A stretch of DNA of 38,788 bases from Zoopage sp. CT-All (Eukaryota; Zoopagomycota; Zoopagomycetes; Zoopagales; Zoopagaceae), in assembly GCA_004114245.1 (NCBI GenBank), contig QZWS01000025.1:1-38788 (forward strand). The letters are read 5' to 3'. The notes beneath the pieces were generated by a model. That model did not search any database and was not told the origin of the DNA. It saw nothing but the letters and a program-made list of their open reading frames with translations. The translations under genes and the position numbers were made by a program. Shown in pieces: positions 19,778-30,510 of this stretch; positions within the stretch are counted from its first letter, which is position 1; every line of letters starts with the position of its first letter.

Positions 19778-20579
19778 ATGCACGAGAATCAAGCCCCGGA
19801 TGCCGCTGCCGAAATCCTTCGCGCCGTCGATTTCGCTGCCATGAGGCACAAGCATCAGCGCCGCAAAGACCCTGAAGGCACACGTAAGGCGACTCTGGCA
19901 AGGGTGCGTGCACAATGCTGACAGGGCGCGTTGCTGCTAGCCTACATAAACCATCCTATCGGCGTGGCAAGGCTTCTCTCGGAGGCCGGTATACACGATA
20001 CTGTAGCGCTTCAAGCAGCTATACTTCATGATACCATTGAAGACACTGAAACTACGTTTCAGGATGTGAGCCTGGCCATCTTTCTATTCCTGGTCCTGAC
20101 CCCACTGTTATATTAGATCGTGGAAGAATTCGGTCCCGAGGTGGCATACGTTGTAAAGGAATGCACGGATGACAAGCGCTTGTCAAAGCCAGAGAGGAAA
20201 CGCATCCAGGCTGAGACGGCACCATTCAAATCGGACCGTGTTCGCCTCCACATGTGGCGTCTGACGCGCACTCTAACCTTGCTAGGCAAAGTTGGTGAAA
20301 ATGGCTGACAAGATTTACAATTTGCGGGACTTGCAGCGGGTTACTCCCCTGGAATGGTAATATCCTTGCGATCCCCTCCGTCATCGATTACTCTTCTCGT
20401 TCAGGGAGGAGGAAAGGGTAAAAGAGTACTTTATCTGGTCCCGGCAGGTTACCAACGGTTGGGTTTCATTTCGGCAAGGTGCAAATTAACATTGCATAGG
20501 ATGCCGCAATGTAAACAGCATACTGGAGAAAACGCTTGACGATCTTTACATGGAGGTGCTGGGAAGCAAACAGCCCTGA
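19778..20579 (+). CDS. HDDC3: MESH1/HDDC3 metazoan-type SpoT-like hydrolase, 6 exons, 185 aa
   Basis: Exons are 19778-19883, 19941-20065, 20117-20239, 20286-20356, 20405-20457 and 20500-20579, giving 185 aa (the human protein is about 179). The HD-domain metal site is intact: [19 protein letters not shown] (first His), then [14 protein letters not shown] (HD and ED), and [15 protein letters not shown]. The end, [28 protein letters not shown], follows the family to the C-terminus. MESH1 hydrolyses (p)ppGpp in vitro and is reported to act as an NADPH phosphatase in animal cells; there is no synthetase domain here. All five introns are 42-57 nt with standard branch-like motifs, and each junction restores a conserved segment, so the model is strong. 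Confidence 0.92.
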
Positions 20580-20860
20580 GCCGCAGTGCTGTGATGTTGT
20601 ATGGAGCAAACTGGAGCTGATTTAGGCGGATATTCTTCAAATGATATTATGTTGACGACGATAGTGATAGGGTGGCCTGCTGCAACACAGTACTCCTTGG
20701 ACCAATTCATGCGCATGATGCAACACAGTTCAGCGCCATAGCACCCATTCGATCCAGGCAAGGAGCAATGCAAACATGTCCAGACGCTAAAACTGGCATG
20801 GCGCAATTTAGGCGGCCAACATGGTGGCGGGGGTTGCAGAATTTTACCCACCACACTTGC

Positions 20861-22414
20861 ATGTTCCCACGGCCTCGATCTTGCGAGGAGCGCCAGCCAA
20901 GCAAGTCATGTCCGCCTCATGCCCTGCTAGTGCAAGACATCTGCCTCGAGCTGGCGCAGTTCTTGGATCTAATGGGGCTGGCGCATCTTGCCGACACCTG
21001 TGCCGGCGTCCGCCAGATCCTTCTCTCCTCGTCGCGAACTTGGGTTCGTCACGCAGCTGGACTGTACAGTTCCGCGATTAAAACAAACGCAGACGCACTG
21101 GAATTCAAACGGCAGGTTTTTCGCTTGACCATGGTGCGCCGGTTCTGGGCAGAGATGAAGGACGTCACCGAGCTGCCGGCATCGCGTATTGGTTCGGTTT
21201 ACGAGGAGCATATGATTGCCTGGCACGGGTATGTTGCGACACGTAACATCATTCTAACGACTGGCTACGACGCTGGCCGTGTGGTTGGGTCGATTCCAAA
21301 GCACAGCGAGCTCGTTTCGAGCGACAATTGGCTTGTGGCCATGCAACGTGTACGGCGTTCAACGACCCTCCATATTGCACGTCGGCCAGGTTGTGGCAAG
21401 AAAATCCTGTTCCAACAACTTACAATACCAACTAATCGTGTCTGGCTGGTTGCCATTCACGGAGACGTTCTCGTGACCCATTTGGAAATCGGCGTCACCA
21501 TGGTGGTCCGTGTTATCCATCTCTCCACACGGGACGCCCCATTTGACCATACGCATTACCGTCGGCCAGCCAAGCTGAGGCACTTTGGATTCTGGGCATT
21601 GGCGGCGCACAAACGAGACTTCCTTCTTGGCCATCTGGCTGTTCAGGGCGCATGCCACATCGACGTCGTCCAGGTTCCAAATCGGTGGATTACCTCTGGA
21701 TTTAAAATCCAAGTGGTTTACGCGGCGCTCGGCATGGTATTAGTATCCCTCACGTCGGCAAACGATGATCGCATTGAGTGTCTGGACGTCAGCCCCCCTG
21801 AAATGCAAGCCTTACCTTTGGCCGTGGCACACGTGCCGAAATCGACGCTGCAGCTGCGGTGGTCCGCGGCAACGCAGCATCCCAACAACCGTACATTGAT
21901 ATTCCAGACCCTGGTTGCCATTGTATCCAACGATGACTTGTTTGGCGAGTGTGCTGTCGACATATACCAGCTGGACACAGGTCAGGTTGTCAGTCGACCG
22001 ATGCAGATCCCATTTGGACGCCTTATCCAGGTTTCCTCGACCGAATTTATGATCACACAGCAAAAGTTCGATCAGACGCTGAGCTTTCACCGGCTTGTCC
22101 AAGAAACGTCGCATGTGGCGATGGAGACGCCCCTGCTCTGGAACATCAGCTGCATTTGGCGACAGTGTCTATACCGCGTCATGATCCCGCCTTCTCTTAC
22201 CCAGGTCGCATTTGTCCCAACCCGAGCCTCTGACCAATGGCACCTCGTCGATGTTCGTTCAGCAATGTATAGCGAAGTATCAGAATTGCGCCTGGCGAGC
22301 GGTGACGTGTCCGCATCATCAAGCGCGCGGACTTTGCTTGCTTCTAACTACTCAAGGCGGCAAAACAAGCCAAAAGGTGGATTTCTAAGGCGCATGTTGT
22401 GCCGAGAGGTATAG
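20861..22414 (+). CDS. F-box protein, about 517 aa
   Basis: A single-exon frame. Near the N-terminus PPHALLVQDICLELAQFLDLMGLAHLADTC, together with a following IL...S..W pattern, fits an F-box (given here in part), which would dock on Skp1 in an SCF ubiquitin ligase. The remaining 430 residues are rich in short beta-type segments (for example VWLVAIHGDVLVTHLEIGV, LIFQTLVAIVSNDDLFGE) and may form a beta-propeller, but no repeat motif is clear. The frame is open upstream to 20672, with in-frame ATGs at 20768 and 20798; 20861 is chosen as the first ATG just before the F-box. Unlike the F-box-like protein at 4976-6439 it has no signal peptide. The substrate is unknown. Confidence 0.65.
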   Translation: MFPRPRSCEERQPSKSCPPHALLVQDICLELAQFLDLMGLAHLADTCAGVRQILLSSSRTWVRHAAGLYSSAIKTNADALEFKRQVFRLTMVRRFWAEMKDVTELPASRIGSVYEEHMIAWHGYVATRNIILTTGYDAGRVVGSIPKHSELVSSDNWLVAMQRVRRSTTLHIARRPGCGKKILFQQLTIPTNRVWLVAIHGDVLVTHLEIGVTMVVRVIHLSTRDAPFDHTHYRRPAKLRHFGFWALAAHKRDFLLGHLAVQGACHIDVVQVPNRWITSGFKIQVVYAALGMVLVSLTSANDDRIECLDVSPPEMQALPLAVAHVPKSTLQLRWSAATQHPNNRTLIFQTLVAIVSNDDLFGECAVDIYQLDTGQVVSRPMQIPFGRLIQVSSTEFMITQQKFDQTLSFHRLVQETSHVAMETPLLWNISCIWRQCLYRVMIPPSLTQVAFVPTRASDQWHLVDVRSAMYSEVSELRLASGDVSASSSARTLLASNYSRRQNKPKGGFLRRMLCREV

Positions 22415-22524
22415 ATTGTTCTTTCTTGGTAATGTAATGTACTATTTATGTAGTCTTCACTGCGGCCAACACGACAATAAACTCAATGCATAGAATGCAC
22501 AAAAAACTCCGACATCCTCATTTT

Positions 22525-25500
22525 TTAACGACTTTGCTTGGCCGCAGCGAGCTCGGACCATTGCTTCTCAAACATCACGCCAAGCTGCTTCAGACTCACG
22601 GGCTTGGTAAGAATACTATTTGCGCCGCTTCGTCTGATCAAGGCTTCGTCGTCCTGACTTGCCAAACCCGTCAGCGCCCAGATACAGCACGGGGTTTCCT
22701 CGTCTCGCTTCCTCTCAATCTCACGGATGCGAATCGTTGCTTCGTTGCCATCCATGACCGGCATCTGTATGTCCATCAATATTGCCCCGTACGTTCCGCG
22801 TCGTTCAAAGGCCTGCACTGCTTCTAGACCATTTTCGGCCAAGTCGTAGGTAAGCTGCATCCGTCGTACAAATGCGACCAGGATGTCGCGATTGACGCGG
22901 TTGTCCTCGACGATAAGCACCATCGGCTTTTCAGTTTCAAAAGTGGCTGATGGTCGGTTTATCTCGCCCCTTGCTGGCGGCGGAACCAACGACCCTTCAA
23001 CGGGGGACCTTGTAGAATCTAGACCCTTGGCTGCGGCCGCCGAGTCGACATGCGTCTGCAGGCCAAATTTGGGCACGTGAGTGGTGGAGCCATACTGCTG
23101 TGGTACAACAGAAGAAGCGGCGGCCGAGATCGGCGGTTGAACTGACAGCGGCATTTGCGGCTCGGAAGTGGTGTCGGTGTGGATACTGCGTCTATTGCTA
23201 CCCTTGGTCTTTCCTAAGCGACGTTCAATAGTCGCATCGCTTTCCTCGGAGTATTCGCTCGATTCAACGGCAATGTCCGAAGACTGGGCAGACCGCGAAC
23301 TACTGCTCTTCCTATCAAAGGAGATAACGGTTTCAATCACAACCTCTTGGCCACGGCCTGTGAGTACGCGTTGCTTAATCTGTGGCAGCTGAGGCCCCCG
23401 TCGCGAGCGAGGGCACGATGAATTCACAGCCCGTGCCGAGCGGATAGGATCAGCCCTCTCCGCGACAGGAGTCGTGGCAATAGATCGCATCAGTTTGGGA
23501 GAACACTCGGCTATGTTCGTGTTCGTCTGCGTCTCGATGTCCTTTGTTTCCACCATCATGCGCATCATCGCCGCAGCTTCTGCCCCACGGGCCTCGAATA
23601 TGGCATCTTCATCAAATTCGGGGAAGGTCGGTGGGTCCAGGCCAAGCAGCTCACGGAGAGCACGCAGAATCCGTTCAGGACCAACCGGCTTGGCGATGAG
23701 GATGCAGCGTGCGGGAGGTTCAACTAGCTCGGAAGGAGTTGAGCCCCTTGTCGCGTTCAACTCTTTGGGCTGATCATGCGAGAAGGACCTTGACAGCGAG
23801 CGAGCAACTGAACCAAATCGCTTCGATAGTTGTCTATGAATAATAGCCTCTTCGCGCACCTTGGCCATGGCCTCATAGCCGGCAATGTCAGCAATGCCCA
23901 GCACACGCAGACCAGGAATACGCAAAGCACGTCGTAGCCAAGCGGAATCCTCGTCGATAATGACCATGCCGTAATGAGAGTACCCCTTTGATGGCCAGTC
24001 GCGACGAAGATGTGGGTTGACAGTGATGCTCACATTGCAATGGCCAAGAAAGCAACCATCGATCTCCTGTACAACCCTGCGCTTTGTCTCTTCGCTGTCC
24101 CAATCGATCAGTTCGGGTATGGTGCCGTCGACCGAGACAAATCGATTTGTGAAGATGGCGACGTTGAAGCCGCACAGCAATTGGTGCACTTGAAGCTCAG
24201 AAACGGTGGCAGCAGACTGCTGCTGGTCGCGCTCTGCTTGTGGCAGCGATTCCACGGGAATACGCACTTCAAACACCGAGCCCACCCCGAGGGTACTCTT
24301 GACCAAGAATTCGCCCTGCATGGCTTGAATAAGATAGCGTGTGATGGCCAGGCCAAGACCGGTGCCACTCGAAAGCGGGTCCTCCTGAGAGAAGGGTTGG
24401 CACAGCTTTGTTTGGAATGGCGATGACATTCCAGGACCCGTATCAACAACGCGAAACACAACTTTGCGCTTGGCAGGGTAGGATGCGTCGTCGGGGATTT
24501 CCACATGAATATCAACCCGACCCATCTGGGTGAACTTTAAGGCGTTGCCGATCAGCTAGGAGGATTGATCAGTAAAGATAAGCGATGCAGCATCCTACGT
24601 TGATGAGTATTTGTCGCAGGGAGCCGCTATCGCTGACACACCAGCGACTGCCGTTGCCACCGCCAACAACCTTGAGTCCGAACTGAATTCCATTGCGCAC
24701 AGTTGGCGACATGGCGTCGGCAACCTCTTGCGAGAGCTGCCAGAGATCCACAGGCTTGGGACAGCCAAGCACCTCCATCCGTCCGTACTCGATCTTGGCG
24801 AGATCCAGGACGTGGTTGACGACCGACACAAGCGACTTGCCGCAAGTTTCAATGGTGCGGAGGAACTGGCGCTGAGAGGAGGATAGTCTAGTGTCCTCAA
24901 GCAGCTCGACTACGGCCAAGATTCCATGCAGCGGCGTGCGCAGCTCGTGGGATATAGAGTTGACGAAGGACGACTTGGAGCGATTGGCGAGTTCCACACG
25001 GCTGCGCTGCGCAAGCGCTGTCAATGACACGGCGAAATTCTGCAAAAACCTGCGATCCATGTCCTCGACGATCTTCCGCGGATCGCGCCAGAATGCGACA
25101 AGGACAGCGAATGGGCGCTGCTGCGGGGCATGGGCCGCATTCGCCTCTTCGTCGTGGCCTTGGATAAGCTTGGCTCCGGCGACGGTGAACTGGCGCTGGC
25201 CGAGCACGCGATACACGGGCACGGCGATTCCCGATCGAATGCCGCCCATGTGCTTGATTATTGTTGGGATGAGGTCCGATGGGGGCCGTTCAGGATGCTC
25301 GTCTTCAAGGACGTCCTGCCACAGGGCACCATTGGGAGATGAACAGGCAGGCTCGAGAAACGCAGGCGGCCATGTCTCGGCAGCCACGGCTAAGTCAGTC
25401 GATGGCCCATCGATGGAGAATGATGCGGAGAACGCGGGAGAAGCCGAGCCTATCGCAGTCGATGAATTTACATCTCCGAGCACGAGGATATCCGCTGCGA

Positions 25501-26671
25501 TACGGCTAGAAGACGCATGGGCGAGCATGTCGACGCTTGCACCGCCGGTGGCCAGCTCGTCGTCGACGCCGTCATCGCCATCCTCCTCGCCGCCATGCAT
25601 CTGCACCAGTGCGACGAGATCCGCCTTGAGCGTAGTCATAATCATGCTGGTGGCAAGCTCGAATCCCTCCTTCTCGCCGGGGGCATCCTTCCTGGCCACG
25701 GAGCGCTCGGTGAACTCTGCGACGGCGTCCTGCATCTTCTCCTTCACCGCGGTCCATTTTTCCTCGCGCCACAGTTTGAGCTCGCGCAGCACCAGCTGCC
25801 GGAGATCGAGCAGAAGCCGGCGATGGGCATCGGAGAAATCCGCCCAGGGCTTGTCATCGATGATGCACAGGGTGCCGAGGGGCAGCTCCGAGTCGGGGTC
25901 GATGAGCTTTGCCCCGACATAGAACCGGATATTGGGCGGGCCTACCACGACCGGGTTATTCCTGAAGCGCCAGTCTTTGGTGGCATCCAGCACGGTGAAG
26001 ACGGCGTCGGGGTCGCGCGGGTCGGAGAGCAGCGTATGACCGCAGAAGGACACGTCGCGACCGGAGGAGGCGCAGCCGAGGCCCGACTCGCTCGCAAACC
26101 ACTGGTACGTGTCATCGACGAGCGAGATGATGCAGAACGCGGTGCCAAACAGGCGCCGCGTGAGGCCGGACAGGTGATGGAACGCGGCCCTTGGCAACGT
26201 GGATTTGAGGATCCCGTAGCGGTACAGCGCATGCCGCCGCGCCACCTCGCGCGGATGCATTGGCGGACACAGATACGTGAACCCGGCGGGCACCGCCACC
26301 GGGGGCTCGGGCGTGGTATGCGTGGTGCAGTAGGCGATGTCGCCGCGCGCATAGCATTCATTGAAGACGCGCCAGTGGTCGCTCGCGCACTGGGACTGGG
26401 CGTCTTGCTGCGGCAGCGCGAGATCGGGCTGCGACCACCCCCCGGCGACGACGACGGATGTGGATGAGTCGGCGTCGACGGGGGCGCACGGAGCTGGAGC
26501 GGCAACGGCGAGCAAGATGGGATCAATGCTCAGCAGCGGCATGTCGATGGACGACGCCGTGGGCAAAAGCAGCGCAGAGGAGGCGGTGGAAGATGTGGAG
26601 GCGGCGACGTCGGCGAAGGAGCGCGGGGAGGAGGTATTGGCAAGGAGCGAGAGGAAGGCGGTGTCCGCCAT
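22525..26671 (-). CDS. GAF-domain hybrid histidine kinase, 2 exons, about 1367 aa
   Basis: Exons are 26671-24599 and 24555-22525, joined by a 43-nt intron inside the N-box (QILIN|LIGNALKFT). Domains in order: a low-complexity N-terminus (1-150); a GAF domain (about 180-320: FGTAFCIISLVDDTYQWF...VSFCGHTLLSD...RFYVGAKL...LGTLCIID); a second weak sensor segment; HisKA with phospho-acceptor H575 in SISHELRTPLHG; HATPase with DTGPGM and GTGLGLAI; a region resembling a receiver but lacking key residues (GMVIIDEDSAW...LIAKPVGPERIL); a long disordered linker; and a canonical receiver with D1286 in AILMDIQMPVMDG and the ILTKP lysine. It is a phosphorelay sensor feeding an Ypd1-type protein. The start is the MADTAFLS ATG at 26671; the frame is open to 26755 with only a GTG. 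Confidence 0.9.
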
Positions 26672-26929
26672 TGTCGGGAGGGGCGGGGCTCGGCGGAGGT
26701 CGGGCTGGAATCCGGGGCGAGGCCCAGCAATTTTGGGCGATGATCGGCCGCACACGATCGATCGGCGAGGCGCTTGGGCCAGGCAGGCGATGAGCTGGGC
26801 TGTTTACGCTCGTAGATCGTATGCTAAGAGGGCAGTCAAACTGTACAAGGATCGCGGTGGATTCCCAATCTGGGAATGCAAACCATTGAGGCTGTTCAAT
26901 ATAACAACAACATTTCTAATGACTACTTT

Positions 26930-27134
26930 GAGTGTTGGGAACAGGGAGGGATTACACTCTTTTAACCACTGCTGCTGCTCCTGGTGTTGAGCAACATCTC
27001 GACTCAGTTTGGGGATGATATAATTTCTATAGCTATCATGAGACAAGTTGCGCTCGCACTCCTTTCACATTGCAGAAACAGCTTGACCCACTGACCAACA
27101 CTGCTATTGCCATAATGCCAAGCATGTAATACAT
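26930..27134 (-). pseudogene. Decayed copy of the secreted gene at 3710-4669
   Basis: On the minus strand a 32-codon frame (27134-27036) encodes a signal-peptide-like start, MYYMLGIMAIAVLVSGSSC. After a +1 frame change the sequence reads SYRNYIIPKLSRDVAQHQEQ and QQWLKECNPS, which aligns with the C-terminus of the secreted protein at 3710-4669 (YQEQQQWLKMCNPS). DNA identity over the 41 bp around CAGGAGCAGCA...CAGTGG is about 33/41. The middle of the protein is missing, so this looks like a deleted and frameshifted family member. A tiny functional secreted peptide is a less likely alternative. Confidence 0.5.
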
Positions 27135-27179
27135 CCAAACTCTCATACCTAGACTACCTAAACCACTCCCCTGTGCACA

Positions 27180-28189
27180 CTACTTACTGCCTGCGGGCAT
27201 TGACGTGGCAGCGGCCACCCTCTGCAGCAGCGCTCCAACACTATGCATGCTGGCAAACTCGTCGGGCACAACGGCCAGTCCGAGCTGGTCGGCCACTGCC
27301 GCTGGTGCCTGGAGATCCGCCATACGAATGTGCGAGAGTTTGAGGCGCTCTCGGGAGCGAAGGCCACGGGAAGCAGGCGTCGGCAGCGTCGTTGAGGCCG
27401 ATGCCCGAGCGGTTCGAACACGCTTGCCTCGCCCATCCTCCCCACCTCCACCACTCGCATCGCTGTCAGCCTCCACTGTTGCAGCCTCCACCGCAGTCGT
27501 ACTGAGATTCGGCAATCGTCGGTTCACAGCCAGATGTCGCAGTCGCTCCATCTCCAGCTGTTGACGGTACCTTGCATGCGTAATCCGCTCCTTTTCAAGG
27601 TTTCGCCGCCTTCGTTCTGCACGCTCGGGCGTCCAGTGACGCCGCAGAAACATGTTGTCGGTGATATCTTCCAGCGGGGGTGGAGCGGTGGCGGAGTGGA
27701 TTGTTCGTGGAGGAATGTGGAATGACGTCGAGCTGTGGTGAAACGTCCGCTCCACCGGAGCATACTACACGGTCAGGCAATGTCAGACGACAGAATTGTA
27801 CAGGAATCATGCCGTCATACTTCACGAACGCGCTTCTTGGACTTGCCACTGACGCCATTCGGCAGGGCACCGACTGCCAGGGCACCAGAAGTCGCCGCGC
27901 GCAGCAGTATCCGCTTTGACTTTCTCTCTCCTCCCACAAAAACGCTCCGCTCTTCAATCTCCGCGCCTCCACCAGCAGCAAAAGCAACAGCTCCTTTGGC
28001 ATCTGCTGCTCCGATGGCGGCGAGGATATCCGCCTCCTTGTCCCACAGCTCCACCGCCGGCACAACTATCCTGCTCTTGCTGCCTCGGGCTCCCAGTGCT
28101 CCCGCTTCAGTCCCGTCGAGCCCGTTGGTTGGATATAGCGGTGTTACAGAGGGCGGCAGGCGACGTTGCCATTCCACAGCGCGAATCAT
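27180..28189 (-). CDS. PEHE-domain (MSL1/KANSL1-like) protein, 2 exons, about 317 aa
   Basis: Exons are 28189-27821 and 27764-27180 with a 56-nt intron. The second exon opens with a PEHE-type region (about residues 124-200): FHIPPRT, then PPPLEDITDNMFLRRHWTPE followed by RAERRRRNLEKERI. This resembles MSL1 (LDDSVFSKRHAKLELDEKRRKRW). In animals PEHE proteins are scaffolds that bind the MYST acetyltransferase MOF and organise histone H4 acetylation complexes; by analogy this is a nuclear chromatin protein. The rest is basic and low-complexity, with a nuclear-localisation-like KRVRTAR. The start codon is 25 bp from that of the divergent RPC34 gene. The frame is open further upstream (into RPC34 exon 1) but only from a TTG. 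Confidence 0.65.
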
Positions 28190-28214
28190 ATGGCGTGACT
28201 GCCCGAGGCTGCCT
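28190..28214. promoter_or_regulatory. 25-bp divergent interval between PEHE gene and RPC34
   Basis: The two ATGs are separated by 25 bp. Either the transcripts overlap at their 5' ends or one start lies elsewhere. No motif can be assigned. Confidence 0.35.
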
Positions 28215-29339
28215 ATGACGTCAGAGCCGCTGGTGGTGCCGCAGGGCTTGAGCGCTGTCGAGGCCGAGCTCTTTCGCAAGGCCTCCTCGTACCAGGACGT
28301 GTGGACCTTTGATTTCTAGCCAGAGACTGACGAGGCGCTGCAGGGCATGCCGGATGAGCGACTCGCGCTGGAGATGCCGCGCGTCGGCCCTCAGACCCTC
28401 GAGCTCGCCATCAACGCCCTCGCCTCCAAGGTACGCAGCTGCTTTGTCACCTTGCCGAGGAGTGTCTTTGCGTGGCAGGGCCTGATCGAGTTGTTGACGG
28501 GCAAGGCCGGCAAGATCATCTACCGCGCTGTGCAGCAGGCCCACGTCGACAAGTGCTGATCCCTCTTCGTGTCATCACTACCATTCTCCCTTAGGATGTC
28601 GAGCCTCTCGCCGGATGAGCGACTCGTGTACACTACCATCCGTGACTCGGGCAATGAGGGCATTTGGACCCGTACGATCAAAATCCGCACCAACCTTCAC
28701 CAAACCACCGTCACCCGCGCGCTCAAATCTCTAGAGCAGCAAAAGTCTCTCATCAAGTCCATCAAGTCCGTAAAATACCCGACGCGGAAAATGTACATGC
28801 TGGTGGAGCTGGAGCCGGGCGAGGATGTCACCGGCGGTGCATGGTTTACGGACGCCGAGCTCGACGTCGGCTTCATCGAGACGCTTACGAGCCAGGTCTA
28901 TCGCTTTGTCTCGGCAAAAACGTTCCCAAAGCACGCGCTCAACCTCATGGCGGTGTACGCGACAGGATACCGCGGGTATGCCACGGCGCGTGACATCCAT
29001 GCATTTATTCACGCGTCGCGCGTCGTTACCGTCCAGCTGTCTCTCGCCGAGATCCACCAGCTCATACAAATCCTTATATACGATGCCAGAATCGAGCAAG
29101 TCCGTCTTGTGGGCGCTGCAGAGGTGCAGTATAAGGCCATTCGCGAGCCAAAGGGCATCGGCGCGTCCATGTCTGCCATGGGCATGGTGGGCGTGAGTGG
29201 TGTGGGCGGCACAAGTCAGGCCACGCAGGGCGCGACAGAGCTGCCGTGCGGTGGGTGCCCGGTGGCAGGGGACTGTGCCGCTGTTGGGCCCATCCGGCCA
29301 GATAACTGCGTTTATCTGGCAAGGTGGTTAGCACTCTAG
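28215..29339 (+). CDS. RPC34: RNA polymerase III subunit RPC34 (RPC6/POLR3F), 4 exons, 329 aa
   Basis: Exons are 28215-28298, 28344-28430, 28479-28552 and 28595-29339. RPC34 joins RPC82 and RPC31 in the Pol III trimer that opens the promoter and contacts TFIIIB. Winged-helix segments: GMPDERLALEMPRVGPQTLE...LIELLTGKAGKIIYRAV (WH1) and LVYTTIRDSGNEGIWTRTIK...KSLIKSIKSV...KMYMLVELEP (WH2), then TGGAWFTDAELD. The C-terminal cysteine cluster CGGCPVAGDC...NCVYLARWL matches the Fe-S motif known from human POLR3F. Length agrees with the family (human 316). The second intron (48 nt) is a multiple of three without a stop, so retention would keep the frame. The 3' end is 88 bp from the convergent 7TM gene. 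Confidence 0.95.
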
Positions 29340-29427
29340 TGGAATGCATAGCATTGTAATTATGCAACGAAATTGTACTCGTATTATTACACATTCACAG
29401 ATTTTAGTCTAGCCGCGCCGCGCCACA

Positions 29428-30510
29428 TCACAGTGTCGCCCTCCGTCTCTCCCGCTGCACTTCATACGTATTCCAAAAATAGACTGCGCCAATGAGTGCA
29501 CCAGACAGCCCAAACGTGACGCCTGCTACGATTGTACTCGCCAGCGTGTCCGCTTTAAACTGCAGTAGCACCACGCCAACAGACGATGGGATCCAGATAA
29601 GGGCAGAGGCGACCACAAAGCGCAGAATTCGCACGACCGTGCCCAGTTGCAGTCGGGCATCCGCCGTCGTGCACAATGCCAGGCCCTGGTCACCATTTGG
29701 CGACAGAGAGGGATACGCGTTCCCTGCCGCCGCCGCTACCAGCACCACGCTCGAATCGCCGGTGCGCGTCTGACAGTTCTTGGCGGTCAGCGTGGTCATC
29801 TCTATTCGCTTGCTCTCCTCTGTCGCATCCGCCATTGCCGACGAAATCCTGCACCAGCTGGCAATATACAGCCACATCAGGCCGATGTACATCAGGGTGT
29901 GCGTGACGGCAAACATGATTCCGAGTGGCACGCGATACGGGCTGGTGATGCTAAACATGCAAATGGAGTACCGCGAGGGGCCGTACGCCTGCAGCGGAAT
30001 CAATGCCAGGATGAAGACCAACGAGGTGACGAACGCGCCCACGAGCAGCTTGTAGTCGTGCGCCCCAAAATCGACCTTTTGCAGCCTGACGGTCCGCTGG
30101 TATATGGCATACGCGACCAGGATCTCGATCACGAGATGGTACACGGTGAAAAGGTTCCGCACGGCACCGATCGCCGCACACGCATCGTCCGTTGCCGGCG
30201 GCATCCCGGATATCGCCAGCACGGGGTCGATGATGGCGACGATGGTGATGAGGATCTCGATGAGCGCGAGGTAGAGCGGAAACCGCGTGCCCACGCCCTT
30301 GGCGCCCTCGGCGACAAACACGCCGTGGTACAGCACTGCAATGGACACGGGCAGCGATATGATGAACGCAACAGCCGTTGCGAGGGCGAGGGCGTAGCGG
30401 TCGTCGGGGGTTGTTGCCACGACCGTGCCAGCGGAGTCGTGCAGGATCGGCGTCACGGTCGTCGCGGCGGCGATAAATACGGTTTGTTGCGGCCATGCAT
30501 CGAGAATCAT
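29428..30510 (-). CDS. Seven-transmembrane receptor-like protein, 360 aa
   Basis: One exon encodes seven hydrophobic segments: ALATAVAFIISLPVSIAVLY, YLALIEILITIVAIIDPVLA, LFTVYHLVIEILVAYAIY, LLVGAFVTSLVFILALIPL, GIMFAVTHTLMYIGLMWLY, RFVVASALIWIPSSVGVVLL and IVAGVTFGLSGALIGAVYFW. A 60-residue S/T-rich cytoplasmic loop separates TM5 and TM6, and the tail is short and basic (NTYEVQRERRR). There is no signal peptide. The layout is that of fungal/slime-mould GPCR-like proteins, but I cannot place it in a named class; no DRY- or NPxxY-type motif is obvious. The ATG at 30510 is the first in frame; upstream codons up to 30591 have only a TTG. A GPCR function is inferred from topology only. Confidence 0.65.
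   Translation of the reverse strand: MILDAWPQQTVFIAAATTVTPILHDSAGTVVATTPDDRYALALATAVAFIISLPVSIAVLYHGVFVAEGAKGVGTRFPLYLALIEILITIVAIIDPVLAISGMPPATDDACAAIGAVRNLFTVYHLVIEILVAYAIYQRTVRLQKVDFGAHDYKLLVGAFVTSLVFILALIPLQAYGPSRYSICMFSITSPYRVPLGIMFAVTHTLMYIGLMWLYIASWCRISSAMADATEESKRIEMTTLTAKNCQTRTGDSSVVLVAAAAGNAYPSLSPNGDQGLALCTTADARLQLGTVVRILRFVVASALIWIPSSVGVVLLQFKADTLASTIVAGVTFGLSGALIGAVYFWNTYEVQRERRRATL

Noticed and set aside
25517-26467. 316-codon open frame on the plus strand
   Set aside because: It is the antisense of the GC-rich histidine kinase exon; composition (G/H/R/P-rich) and lack of domains mark it as a shadow.
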